Below, piece by piece: positions 1 to 11,287 of a stretch of DNA of 64,000 nt. The stretch comes from Apiosordaria backusii (taxonomy: Eukaryota > Ascomycota > Sordariomycetes > Sordariales > Lasiosphaeriaceae): the NCBI GenBank assembly GCA_030549205.1, contig JAUKTV010000005.1:124001-188000 (forward strand). The letters run 5' to 3'. Numbering within the stretch: the first letter of the stretch is position 1; each line of letters starts with the position of its first letter. The translations under genes and the position numbers were made by a program. The notes under the pieces were generated by a model. It was not told the origin of the DNA. It saw only the letters and a list, made by a program, of their open reading frames with translations, and ran no database searches.

Positions 1-798
1 CGCCACTAGTTTCACCATGATTTCACTTCTTTTTTTTTGTGTGCCCGAGAGTGAACAGGTTAGGATGGGGTACAACAAAAACTCCATTTCTTATTGTGTA
101 CACTATGCAGAGAAAATAGGGAGCTATATTTCCTGTGCCTTTTAGATTTTGTGGTGTTCGGGTATGGGGGTATGTTGGAGAGCGTATATGTGATGTGTGT
201 GATGTGGTGTGATGATGTGTGGAGGCCAGCCCATTCATTTCATTCTTTCTCTCTGTTTCTCTCTCTCTGTTTCTCTCTCTCTCTTTCTCTCTCCATCCCA
301 ATCTCTCCTCTCATACACACAACCTCCCTAATGATCAACGTCCGACCCAACCATTTCTCTTCAACCCCATATCACAAAAGAGCTTTTACCACCCTTCCCT
401 TTCTCCCTTCCTCCCTCCCTCCCTCCCTCCTAATCTCCCCTTCCTCCTGGCCCCTTCACAGAGAGAAATGAAAAAGTTTTCAACTAGTAAAAAAACGGTG
501 CGGCAGAATTCCCTCACAGCAAGAATGGGTGGTATCATGAATGAAGGCTATGAGAAAATGAACAGAAAAGTAATACAAAAAGGTTCCCAAAAGTTGGGAA
601 AAGAGGGGGTAGGCGAAACCGTGGCGGGGATCTAAACATCGTAAAGATAAAAAAAGGAAATAAACAGGTGTCCGTAGGGGCGAGTTATAGAATAGTAGGT
701 TGTAGTGTAAAATGGGGAGTCCGATGCCCCAGCCGCGAAATAAGTGGAAGGACCAGGTTGTGCGGTAAAGTTGTTGGATGATTGTCGCCGCAAAGGAC
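1..798. other. left flank, no gene seen
   Basis: This is the 3' flank of the minus-strand ADF-H gene. It is dominated by pyrimidine-rich low complexity: a CT/TTTCT stretch at about 241-302 and a CCCT-type run at about 405-432. Open frames here are products of that composition, such as Ser/Leu/Phe runs on one strand and Arg/Glu runs on the other. None resembles a protein family. Confidence 0.6.
241..302. repeat. CT-rich microsatellite
   Basis: An imperfect (CT)n/(TTTCTCT)n tract, followed by a second CCCT-type tract near 405-432. It lies in the non-coding 3' flank of the gene to its right. Confidence 0.8.
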
Positions 799-3700
799 TT
801 AGCGGCAGTGGCTTTGGTAGGCTTCAGTGAGAACTAATCACGTTTGTTAGCAAATCTACAACCACATATCACGACAACCATGGCACTCACTATTCAAGAT
901 ATTCATCTGGCCAGACCGGTCCTCGCAGGCAACTTGGAGTCCACTGCCCTCCACAAAATCAAGTACGACGCTGTTGGGGAGCTCTTGCAGCTCAACATCA
1001 GGGGTATAAGGAGGCTTGAAGTCGGTGATGTGATACCGCTTGAGAAGTCCCGCCGTCTTGTTCTTGTTGGTGGGCATCATCGCAGTGCCAGAAACAGCAC
1101 TCAGAATCAAGAAGCCTTGGCTATCAAGGCAAATGCTCCGGCGCTTCCACAAAAGATTGTCGGGGAATTGGACATTCACATCGCCCATGAAAGCAACAAT
1201 GCTCGCCTGGGCTGGCGATGCTGCTGAAGTCGCGGTGCTGGCCCTTGAAGCAGCAGCGACCTCGGCGGCATTCTCCTCAGTCACAGTGGGAGAGATGGAT
1301 GGGGGACCAGCCTTTCTGCTGTTGGGAACAAGGGTGTTGGAGAGACGACGCATAAACCGCGAGGTCCGGCTGCCCTTGCCTTGATTGGGGCTGGTAGGGT
1401 TCGACCCATTCTTCTTGCTGCTCTCGCCCTCAGAGTCGACAGCGAGCTCAGTCGTACGGATAGGAGACAACACGCCGTTCTGATCAATTGAAGATCGGCG
1501 ACTGCTAATGCTCAACCGACGTGCGAAGCCGCTGGAGGGTGCAGTGTTCTGGTGAGTTGAAGGTGGGCGGGATGAGGACCGCGAACCCGGACTGATGGCT
1601 TGCCCAGGAGATGGGGCAAGATTGTCTGTCGAGGGAGACTTCGCACCCTTGATAAAGTCTTTAACCACTGTCAGAGAGGATCGTCTCCTCGGACGTAGAC
1701 CTCCTTGCGCATCATCTGCGGCTTGTTCACGCTCGTGGGCCTCTGATTGGCTTCCCTTGGAAAGACGGCGTTGCAGCAACGATTGCTTTCTTTCGATCTG
1801 TGGCCCATAATCCAGAGACACTCTCCCTGAAAGAGCGCTGAGGGGCCTCGATTGAATCTCACATGAGACCCGCTTTTGGAGATCAACCATCAGCGGCGAG
1901 TGCTTGAGTTCCAGCGAGTTGTACTCTGCTGGATCGAGCTTGTGCTCTGACCCCTTGGTTGGGTCTCGTACAATCCGAGCTGTGACCTGGACCGAATCGG
2001 GCCTACCCCTTGGGGGCATTCCCCCTTCAAACATGGAAAGACGATTGACAACTGACCCGGATCTATCGCGCCTGATGATCGAGGAGCCGTCGGGAGATGA
2101 CTCTATGGAGCCTGGGGGAGAAGGCGTCGGTCTTCCTGTCAACGAGGCCGTCCTGTCAACTAGAGAAGGCGTCCGTGACGGTATTTTACCGTCCTTACGA
2201 ACAGCGAAAAAAGTCGAAGACGGACGCTCCTTGGCCACCACTGTGTCGGCAGGGCCACCGGCCTTCCCTGAAAGCTGCTGCAGTGCTTTGATGCGCTCCG
2301 AGATACTTGATCCAATCTTGCCCGTTTTAGGCAGCACATCTGCCGATGGCCGCGGGGCCTTTTGCATGTATGCACCAGACGAGACAGACCGGGGAGAGCC
2401 TGGTATGGCCTCGTTGGGGGACAGGAGGGAGCTTCGAACAGGATTCGAAACAGTCCTTGGAAATCTCGACACAGCATCCAAACCTCCAACGGTGTTTCTC
2501 TTAGAATTCGCATCGTCGGGGAAGAATGGTGTGATGGGTGACTTGGATACGGTGATAGGGGTCGCTTGTTGTACGGTAGCCGACTGTAGTTCATCTATAA
2601 AGCCATCGTTGTCGAATATGCTAATCACTGAACGCCGCTTGTCTATTACAGACGCATCCAATCTCGTTTTGATCGGCTCGGGAGCAAGCTTTCGTGTTGT
2701 TGCTTCCTCTGTTTCGGTCGTAGCTGTATTGCCGACATCTTGAACCGGCTGCGCCTCTGTTGTTTTGTTGTCGGCGGTTTCCGGGCCTACGCCAGACGGG
2801 TGACCACCAGTGGAGTTGTCGATTTGGCTCTCTACATTCGCGATGGGTTTAGCATCTTGAGTCGAGAACCTGGAGAGCGGAAGGCGGATCGGGGATGACT
2901 CCTCCTGTTTCCCAGCCGTTGGTACAGTCTCTGGGCTGGTTGCTGCAAATTCTTCCTTGACTGTTCCCGTAGAATCGGGACTGCCGGCGTCTTGCTTAGA
3001 GACTCCGGTTGGGAAAACTGCGACTGAGAACCGAGAAACAGGCAAGGCTTGAACTGGGGGCTCCTCAACCACAGCAGTGTTCGCGGCTACGGGCTCCTCG
3101 AGTTCCGCAGTGTTTTTGTCTTCGACAACTGTCGACTTGTCATTCAAGGGTGCCATGGTGCTGTCCGCCTGCCCATCGAGAGGTTGGGCGTCCGGTTTGG
3201 GGCCATCGCTATCAGTTTTCCCGGTCTTATTGCTGGATAGGGGTCCTGTTGGGGTTACCTTTTCCTGTTCCTTGCCGATAACAGTCTCGTCTGTAGAATC
3301 CGAAAGAGACGAAGCCTGGGTTGAGTCACCAATATCAGAAGAAGCCAGGGGTGAAGGAGGGTGCGAGTCTGTTTGAGCGTCAACCGAAGCTTGGTCTGTT
3401 GCAATCTCGATCTCGATGCCCGAATCAGCTTTGTCGACATTCGCAGCTTCCCCAAGTACAACCTCGGGGGCTGGGTTGTTTTCTAACGTCACAGTCGTCG
3501 AGGCTTCGAGGTTGTTGTCTTCTGCCGGACCAGTTGTAGATGGAACTGAAGGAGTTTCGCTGACAGACAGGCCTTCCGTGGACTGCGAGCTCATCATTTT
3601 CTTCTTCTCCCTCAATTTCATAGCCTTCAAAAGCCGTGCTTTCTCGGGGGATATCGTGTTCGGCTTGCTTGGTGGCGGCGCGAGCGTGGCCGTTGGCATG

Positions 3701-4949
3701 GGAGTTGGAACAGGAGTTGGAATACCGTTGCTAGTAGGAGGTCCAACAGAGTCGTCTTCAGCAGGCTTATTGCCAGCGTCGGCCGGTGCCAAATCTGGGA
3801 ACGCGTTTTCTGGCTCCTCCTTGATCGGCGATTCCAGAATATCTTCGTCCTCTGGTGAACGGCCTTTCTTGGAGACCTTGGACAGCGCCTTGACACTGGA
3901 GGGCATTGACGCCACAGGTTTAGAAGTCCCGCCGCCAGCAGTTTGGGGCCGCCCTGCGCTCTCTGCTGAGGGTCTTGGGCCAAGCCTTACTTTTGGTTTC
4001 GGGTATGGGTACGAGCTGGAAGAATAGAGGTCAAGCCGAGAGGACTGTGAGGACATGCGCCTCCCCGCCTCATCAAACGACTGCGCCGGTGAAGAGGGCC
4101 TCTCAACGCCCGTAAACTGGGGAGGATCTCGTCCGTCGGTAAATCGGGAAGCGTCGGGTATCGTCGCAAGGTCTGCGTTGAGCTTTACCGGAGGCTGTAG
4201 GGCATACTCTCCCGAAGAGCCAGGGCGGTCTTCCTCCCTAACAGTCGATTGTCTTTTCCGATCTCGCTCTTCTTCTTCCTCTTCTTCAGCGATTTCCATC
4301 AACCGTCTTCGGCGCAAAGAGCTGGTAGAAGAAGAAGTCGATCCCGAAGCAGCGTGAAGTGAGCAAGCAGCCGAAAGTTTGGTGTCCTTGAGCTCCTTTG
4401 CCTCGGTGATCTCGAAGACAGTGTCGTGAGGCGAAAAGCGGTCGCAAACAGAGTCGAAGTGAACAGTCACCCGTGCTGTGGCCTGTCAGTCTTCAGCTGC
4501 TCTAACAGAGGCAAGGGAGCCCCTCAAGGAAGGGCGGGATGAAACAAACCTTGGACTAATCTGGAACAGTCCTCGGGCAGGTATTTTATGATGACATTTC
4601 GGCGCCTGTACCTCAGATATCCATACAGCGGTGACTTCTCGGTATACTCTGCTATGTTGTTTCGAATCTCAACAATGCCACCCGAGCCCTGGCCCAAAAG
4701 CTCGACTTCATCGCGGCTAGCGTACTTGAGCAAGAACCTGTTTGTTTCATCGAAATGTTAGCAAGCATGTCCCGGGTAGGTAGGGTAAGTTGAGGCGGTA
4801 GCTGGGGTTTGAGGGGCAAAATTCCTGACTGGCGCAGTAAGGGCTCAGGGATAGGGGGTGCCTTCCGGGACATACCATCCTCCCGCTTCTGCAACGGCTG
4901 CTTCATACGCCTCCTTGACTCGCGGGTCGTCCAGTCCATTCAACGACAT
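799..4949 (-). CDS. ADF-H (cofilin/drebrin-type) domain protein with C-terminal PH-like region
   Basis: Four exons are inferred: 4949-4876, 4737-4550, 4475-891 and 833-799, giving about 1293 aa. The joins restore one ADF-H domain at residues 1 to about 115: MSLNGLDDPRVKEAY, then GWFLLKYASRDEVELLG, then YLPEDCSRLVQ, then ARVTVHFDSVCDRF. ADF-H domains bind actin, so the protein is probably cortical or cytoskeletal. About 1000 residues of low-complexity Ser/Pro/Thr/Glu-rich linker follow, with a basic stretch near the end. A conserved globular C-terminus (about 1180-1293, starting GDVNVQFPDNLLWKRR) looks like a PH-type fold. The last 35-nt exon was chosen because the donor GTGAGT at 890 and a GCTAAC branch site with TTAG acceptor at 834 replace an abrupt end with ILNILTEAYQSH. 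Fungal relatives are sometimes misnamed GPI-anchored glycoproteins, but no signal peptide or GPI signal is seen. The ADF-H call is solid; the PH-like call is an inference. Confidence 0.8.
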
Positions 4950-7301
4950 CTCGGTATCCCGCGCCTGTCCAAAAAATGGTGCGCCTAGTCCCTCTATCCG
5001 CGACCACGGGGTAAAAGGGATGATTGTCGTTAAACTGTTTTTTCTCTTGTTCGACCGCGATGCCGGCGTGGTGCGAAGGATGTGATCAAGCACAAATTCA
5101 GGGGTTGTAGGCAAGGCTGAACCGTTATCGCACGTAGCTGAGCCGCGTCGTCTCCATGGAGTTAATTGGCCGTCTCGAGGCGTTGTGGCAGCCCGGATGT
5201 AAGGCGCGCAAGATCATGGAACAGGATCTCGGATCAGCGCCAGAGTTGCAGCAACAGATCGATCGGGTAGATGGCGTCTGGTCAACGACCAAACTGGAGG
5301 ACGTTTTTTTTTTAGAAAAATCAGACCACAAGTCGGGCGAACAACAAATCTCCTCAACTGTCAAGTTGTCTCAATCTCGAATGGTGGAGCACCGGGCTTG
5401 ACCGTTGGCAACAACGTTAATTGGGTAATTGAGATCAGTAGCACTTCCGTAACGTGGCTCCGTTGGGCATTCGTTAGGTGGTCGCGTGTAGAATTTAGTG
5501 TAGGTAGGAAAGAAGAAGAAGAAGAAGAAGAAGGGGCAATGACAGGACAAAAGAGACCAAGTAAATAATTCCGCAAGAAAAGAATAAGACGAAGTAAGCG
5601 TAAGTAGTGAGTGTCTGTCGATTCGGCAGCAGTCGCTTCGACGAGGTGTGGCAGCAGCAAGACAGAAAACTGAAGCTCTGTGCCGTGCTCTGCTCGGGAT
5701 GCGCCTGCTTCGCAAACGAACTGAAAAAGGGGAACCGTTGAGAAAAAATTATTAGGTTAATAATGAGGGGATGCGATCGAAAGGAGGTTGTGAGAGGCGT
5801 CTGGCTCGCCGTCACGGCGCTCCTCTTCCTGGTGAGATAATTTATCTGCCATTGGCCACTTCATGGGCGCGCAGCAAGCACAGGGCATCATGGGAGTGGA
5901 GACGGACCTGCAGAGGGGTCCAGGAACCGGGCCTTGGTGAATTTCAGGGGTACCTTCCTGTCCTGGCTCGACTTGTCACAGTCAAGTTGAAAAGGCATCG
6001 TGTGCTCACGTAGTGTAGCTAGAATTCTAGCATATATGGATAGTTAGCTCTAGCAAGAGACACAATAGGGCTATAGCGATGGTGTCTTTGTAGCCTCAAA
6101 ATGCCATATGCTGCTCCCAAGTGAGGTGGGCTCGTGAAATTGGTGAATCTCTTCAACATTCCCAAGAGGATCCCTGCGATCCCTGCCAGGCACTTGACCA
6201 CTTCGGGAATCCCCCATCTTCCGTTTCCACGGCGCTAAGTTTCGCCTTGGGTTCTCTGGTCTGATCTCGAAGGCGACTCGAATTCTAGAAACAGGCGCTG
6301 ATTTTGTAGACCTAACTTACACAGTATATAGCGAGTTGTCGCTAGCTCATCACAATCGCCATCTTCGTATCTGTAGTCCATCACCAACCAAGTCTGACTG
6401 CATCGGAAGGACATGCCGTTGATCGTGACAGGCACACTCACTGTGGAGTCGGGGATGAAACGTGGTGACAGCTGTGCCATGTGCAGGCGTTTCTACCACC
6501 TGGGAATTCTGTCCCACCACACCATCTCCTTGATTCGACCACCTGCGCGGTATGCACGTAGGTAGCATCGTTCGAGAACATTGATGTAAATCACAGACAC
6601 GCTTTGACAGTTTGTGATCAAGATACCGCACGATCCTCTCTCTACAATTCTCTGGCAATTCTTGTCTTCAACAATCCTTCAGTTCCTCTGCATCTTCAGA
6701 TGCTGTCAGTATGAGGGCCCGTGCACCTTGATATTAAGCCTTAACCAGACAACGGCACGACACTTGAACACCGCTGATGACCAAAAACAAACAATTGGGA
6801 TCACTTCACCGGCAGATCTTCCCATGGGGTTGTCGTTGCACGCGTGTCTGCACCCCAAGGCACAGCAGATCTTTGTGCAGCCCAGTATCAAGAGCTTTGT
6901 TTCACAACCTCGCACCTTAACATCTTTACAGACCACAACTTGTGCTTGAAAACTACAAAATGTGCTACTGAGTCAGTAGTCAAACAGGCTTCCAAACTTC
7001 TTATTAATCGTGCCTGTTCTATTCCAAGAACTATGTAGCATGCTGCGTACCTACCAGGTAGGTATTCATAGACCTCAAAATTAAATAGCTACCTATAGCT
7101 GCTTGCGGCAACAAAGAAAAGGGGGCCCCAAAAGGGGAAGGGAATTCACCATCTCAAGGATTTTCTCTCATGACCAGTATGATGAGAACAAAGAACTCAT
7201 AATGAATTAGTCTTCACTATACCGACTACCAGTCGTCAAGATAGTGAAACCTAAACAAATACAAGCATCTCAGATCCAACCTCATCAAGCCATTAGCTAT
7301 T
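4950..7301. other. intergenic region between divergent genes
   Basis: This holds the upstream region of the ADF-H gene (leftward) and of the small MYND gene (rightward). A GAA microsatellite lies near 5510-5532. Short open frames (for example around 5771-6013, 6235-6480 and 6614-6949) have no recognisable domain, and no tRNA or rRNA was recognised. Confidence 0.55.
5510..5532. repeat. GAA microsatellite
   Basis: About seven GAA units in the upstream region of the ADF-H gene. Confidence 0.85.
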
Positions 7302-7334
7302 ATGACAACTCATCTCACCCTGCCATTCATCACC

Positions 7335-7619
7335 ATGTCCTCACCCAGCACCTCCTTTTGCAACAACTGTCATAGATCACCCCCAGAAGTAATCCTCCTC
7401 CCCTGCAGCAATTGCTCACAAACAACCTACTGCTCCCGCCCCTGTGAAGCCGCCGACCAGCCCACCCATCAAATCATCTGTGACCAAACACCCTCCCCCT
7501 TTCCCCCTTTAGACTCCCCATACCAGCTCCCAGATACCTCATTCAACCCCGAAAACCCCTCAGACACCAACCCACCCTTCCCCCTCCCCCTCCGCATAAA
7601 AAACCCCCTCCAGACTTAA
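7335..7619 (+). CDS. small MYND-type zinc-finger protein
   Basis: A single-exon frame of 94 aa starts at the ATG at 7335, which has the good context CACCATGTC. An upstream in-frame ATG at 7302 would give 105 aa. The N-terminal half is one complete MYND finger: C9-x2-C12, C24-x2-C27, YC33-x3-C37, H45-x3-C49, spaced as in the family. MYND fingers bind two zinc ions and mediate protein-protein contacts, often with proline-rich partners. The rest is Pro/Asn/Ser-rich with no second domain. Fungal MYND proteins usually carry the finger on a larger protein, so this is either a genuine mini-protein or a gene with unseen exons; no clear donor or acceptor was found to extend it. Its neighbours suggest no function. 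The finger is certain; that the frame is expressed is not. Confidence 0.6.
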   Translation: MSSPSTSFCNNCHRSPPEVILLPCSNCSQTTYCSRPCEAADQPTHQIICDQTPSPFPPLDSPYQLPDTSFNPENPSDTNPPFPLPLRIKNPLQT

Positions 7620-8065
7620 ACACACATGTAGTTTGCACACTTACCTAACATCTGGCTTCATAATTTGCAAATAGACATACACACACGCATAGATATATAT
7701 ATACGCACCTGATCTTACGTATAGAGTCCAAAAAAAAAAAGAAGCACAGTTCCCTCATCATCTACATGCCCTTCCGTGTGCGCTAAAAATATCAAAATAG
7801 ATAAAAACATTCCGCGTTCCGGACACCTTCCCGTTCTTTCTTCATGAAGAGCCTCCCCTATATGTCTTCTTTCCTCCCAACTCCCACACACGCCCCGTTT
7901 TTGCTCCAAATGGAACGAGATTACTCCTTTCAACCATGCAACCACCTACCCACCCAAGCATATTTCCCACCTCCTTGAACACATCGAATTTGATCTTCTC
8001 CTCGATCCTTACCTTCCAAAAATACCCTTCTTATGACCAAGGCACCATCGCCGCCGGGTATTCTC
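7620..8065. other. convergent 3' region
   Basis: Shared 3' flank of the MYND gene and the PP2C gene. It is AT-rich with CA/TA tracts near 7670-7710 and an A-run at about 7730-7740. No gene is seen. Confidence 0.6.
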
Positions 8066-9992
8066 CTAAGACTTTACCAACGGCGGATTGGAACCCGTTG
8101 CTGCTTCTGGAAGTGCTGTCGTAGCCGGCTCTGCCAACGGCGGTGTCGGCTCCGTCAAGTGCGGGACTTCAAGATCCTTCTGAACTCCGTCAACAACTAC
8201 TGCATCGTTGGAGCCGTTACCCTCAACCGAGTTTACCACGGTCTGGCTAGGCTCCTCTTCGACAGAACCTTCAATCGCTGTCGGCGTAAAGTCCGCTTCT
8301 TGCTTGGCCGGGTCACGCCCATGACCGAAATTGCTGGCCGAAATACCCACCGCAGGCGTGTTTCCTTCGGCAATCTTGGCTTTTGTCTCATTGATAATCT
8401 TTTCCGCCTCACTGATCCTGCCCGAAGCAGACGCACTATCCCCTCGACACCAATTTCCTTGTTGGTTTGCTGGTCAAGAGTGCCCTGCTTGTCGAAACGG
8501 ACAATCATGCAAGACAGGTTGTCTGTACTGAAGCGAGCCAGAGCGTGATCGACAAGTTGTTTTGCTGCTACCCCGGGGTCCATTGTGTTGCGGACAAGAT
8601 CAACGGCCTCCTGATCTGAGGCAACGTCCCACAACTATAAAGAAGTTGTTAGCAAACATGGAATTTATGAAGAAATTGATATCAGGGATAACTCACCCCA
8701 TCGCAAGCGATAATAATAAACTCATCTTCGTTTGGCTGCAGGACAGTCTCGGTAGTGTACGGGTGTCCAGTCACCAAGTCCTTCATATAGGTATCGCCCA
8801 GCGCCCTAGTGACAGCAAGAACACCGTTGACGCGGTTGTTCAGTATCAGACCACCTGCAGCTGATATACGCTTGCCCTCGTGTTCATCACTGCCTTTGTG
8901 ATCGTATGATAGCCGCATGGCCTTGCCCGCCCGGCAAAGAACAATGCGCGCGTCACCGACGTTGGCAGTATAGAGAACGCGCTGCCTCTTGGAAGCATCT
9001 TTTAACCTTGCATGGGCGGCTTCAGGGGCCGCCAATGATGGAGCACTTTCCCCAGATTTTGCCTCTTCAGCAGCCTTGGCCAACGCGGGCGCAATCGCCT
9101 GAGAGCCAGTCACAGAGGCGTTGCTCGGGACTCGGTCTTCCCAACGGAGCACGGCAATGGCAGCGGTACAGCCACTGTTTTTGACTGGCAAGTTTGCCAA
9201 CTGCTGATCAACAGAGGTGAATGTTTGATCGAGGAGCTCGGGTATCGGCGAGTTTGGATTTTTCTTGATGATGTCTTCGAGGATGACATGGAGCTTTTTC
9301 CCACACCAGTCAGCAGCAAACGTGCCTGCGTGCCCGTCGAAAATAGCAAAGTACCCATTGTCTGTCTCCACCATGTCGCTGCCACCGGCCTCATCGACGT
9401 CACCGGCTGACTTTGACGACTTGGAATCTGTACCAAGGGCGGGTGCAGGCGTGCAAAGGAAGTTGTAGAGGAATGCGTGGGTATCCTCCATCGTCCGCCT
9501 GCATCTTTTGTTGCGGTCTTCCCAAACTCCTACTTTGAAGGTGGATCGAGGGCCGGGGAGCGACTGGCCGGCGGCGTTGTTGTGCTGGCCCTGAGGCACG
9601 GCGAGCGCCTGGTCTTTCTTGCCCAACTCTTCCAGAAGTGCCTGGTCCGCATTTTTAGAGTTAGCACCCGCATCGCTGCTGTTACTCTTCCCAGACTGGG
9701 TGAAGAGACTATTCTTCGCCTGGGCTATGAGGTTGCTGGCTTTGGCGCTCACCCCGCTGCTCCGGCGCTTCTTTTGCTCAGCCGAGCTACCCGCGCTGGG
9801 AGGGCTGCCATTGCCGCTCCGCTTCTCGCCGCTCGCGGCCTGCTCCGTACTTTTAGTGGGCGATGGTGTGGCGCGGTCGGAACTGGAACTGGCGTCGTCC
9901 TTTTCCGAGGAAGGTGACTTGCTTCCAGCCTTGTCCTTACGGCTGCTGCTCGAGTCCGCGATGCCGCTGTCTGACTTGGAACTGCCAAACAT
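8066..9992 (-). CDS. PP2C-family Ser/Thr phosphatase (frame broken once by a homopolymer)
   Basis: Two exons: 9992-8697 and 8634-8066, with an intron (GTGAGT donor, TATAG acceptor) at 8635-8696. The protein is a Mn/Mg-dependent PPM/PP2C phosphatase. An N-terminal Ser/Lys-rich region of about 160 aa is followed by the catalytic motifs RRTMEDTH, DGHAG (metal ligand D219), GDARIVLCR, GVLAVTRALGD, ACDGLWD (across the splice) and DNLSCMIVRF. The tail is acidic and disordered. After IGVEG the frame changes at a four-base C run on the plus strand (8440-8443). One extra base lets the frame continue as DSASASGRISEAEK to the TAG at 8066, giving about 621 aa. Without it the protein ends at 8233 in an Arg/Lys-rich tail typical of a wrong frame. 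The ATG at 9992 is used; about 32 upstream codons are open but lack an ATG, so a further 5' exon is possible. Confidence 0.85.
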
Positions 9993-11287
9993 CCTCAGCA
10001 GGCCTCCCTGGGAGAGACTGCGTAGTTTGCTGCCTGCCAGGTTGGATGTTGTTGCGAAGTTGGAGGGGAAAAACGTAAGTAGCCCCAAACGTAATCGTGG
10101 GATTCAACCGGGAGCAGCGGGTGACGACACAGTGGGTGATGTTGAATATTTGGACAATCAGTAATGTCGAGGATTGGCCGGAAATAGATGGTGCTGTGCT
10201 CGATGTTGCACAGTTTTGCGCTTCGGTGTATGGTGTTGAGAATAAGGCGCTTGGGCGGTGGTGATAATGTGCCAATGCTTCCGTCGGGATCCAATGGGCC
10301 ACGAGGTTGAGACAGGATGGGCAGGAGGACAGGAGGGCCGGAAGATCGTTGGTGGGTTGGTGCCTGGGTTGAATGAGGGGTCTTGTGATAGGAGGTGCCC
10401 TGGGGGATGATGTAATGCCCAAAAGCTGCAGCGGATGCCCTGGGTGCAAAAAGGCAGGTGTGGGAGTTCGAGGTTGAGGTGGGCTCGACGGTGTGGGAAA
10501 GTAGAAATGGCTGATGACGATGAGGATACGGTACGGTATGGTACGCCGAAAAAACGATGATGCTGTGTCTGACAGCGGGTCAACTCTCAGGAGGCCAGGC
10601 CGGTGTCGATCTGAGAGACTTGTCACGCTTGTCTGCGGTCGCTGGTGTTGCTTGCAGCAGCCGTAGCTGGGCGTCAGCGGTACGAAAGTGGGGTGATGGA
10701 ATCGATAGGCTACTGAGGTGTGTAGTGTAGGCACTGACAACCCCTGTCTGGAAGGTTGCCAAGAGTGCCAAGGTAGTTGGACAAGGCGGCCCACGAGGTT
10801 CTTGGGTTTGATGTTCAGGTTGTTGATGTCCAGGCAGATTGATGTGTGTACTGTACTGGAAGGTGCCAAATGTGTCTTCCTTCGCTGTTTCTATTCAATG
10901 CGGATGGAAGGCAGCTGGTGGGGTCCATATTGATGTAAGGTTACATGCAACCCAGTGACGAAAACAAAGAACCAAGCCCTTGGAATTTTGCCCTTTTAGG
11001 GGGAGCATCCATTGACCATCTAAGCTATTCATAGTCCTGCTCACAACAATATACATGTCCACACTTGCTCATAAATCATCCACCGCTGCATAGAATACCA
11101 TTGCGCCTTGTAAACAGAAGACCCAGAAACAGACGAGCCGGAGGAGGCTCTATATCATCTCCTAGCCCCATTAACGGCCTTGCAACCTTGGTGACGTAGA
11201 AAGCCAGCGAATTCCAAATAAAACATCAACTCCGTAAAAATCTAAACCAGCAAACCACAACCCAGATATAACAACACCCTGTCCCAT
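9993..11287. other. intergenic: PP2C upstream region and vps2 3' flank
   Basis: Both flanking genes are on the minus strand. A long minus-strand open frame crosses much of this stretch (about 9937-10869), but it has no recognisable domain and overlaps the PP2C start. It is more likely the leader region. No RNA gene was recognised. Confidence 0.5.

Noticed and set aside
1904..2743. 279-codon plus-strand open frame opposite the ADF-H gene
   Set aside because: Antisense to a disordered Ser/Pro-rich coding stretch, no family resemblance.
8233..8440. PP2C gene treated as a pseudogene
   Set aside because: There is only one single-base shift, at a homopolymer, with the restored frame fully open; other genes in the window show the same error type.
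9937..10869. 310-codon minus-strand open frame upstream of the PP2C gene
   Set aside because: It overlaps the PP2C start in another frame, has no domain, and its His/Ser/Pro/Arg-rich composition is that of non-coding C-rich sequence.
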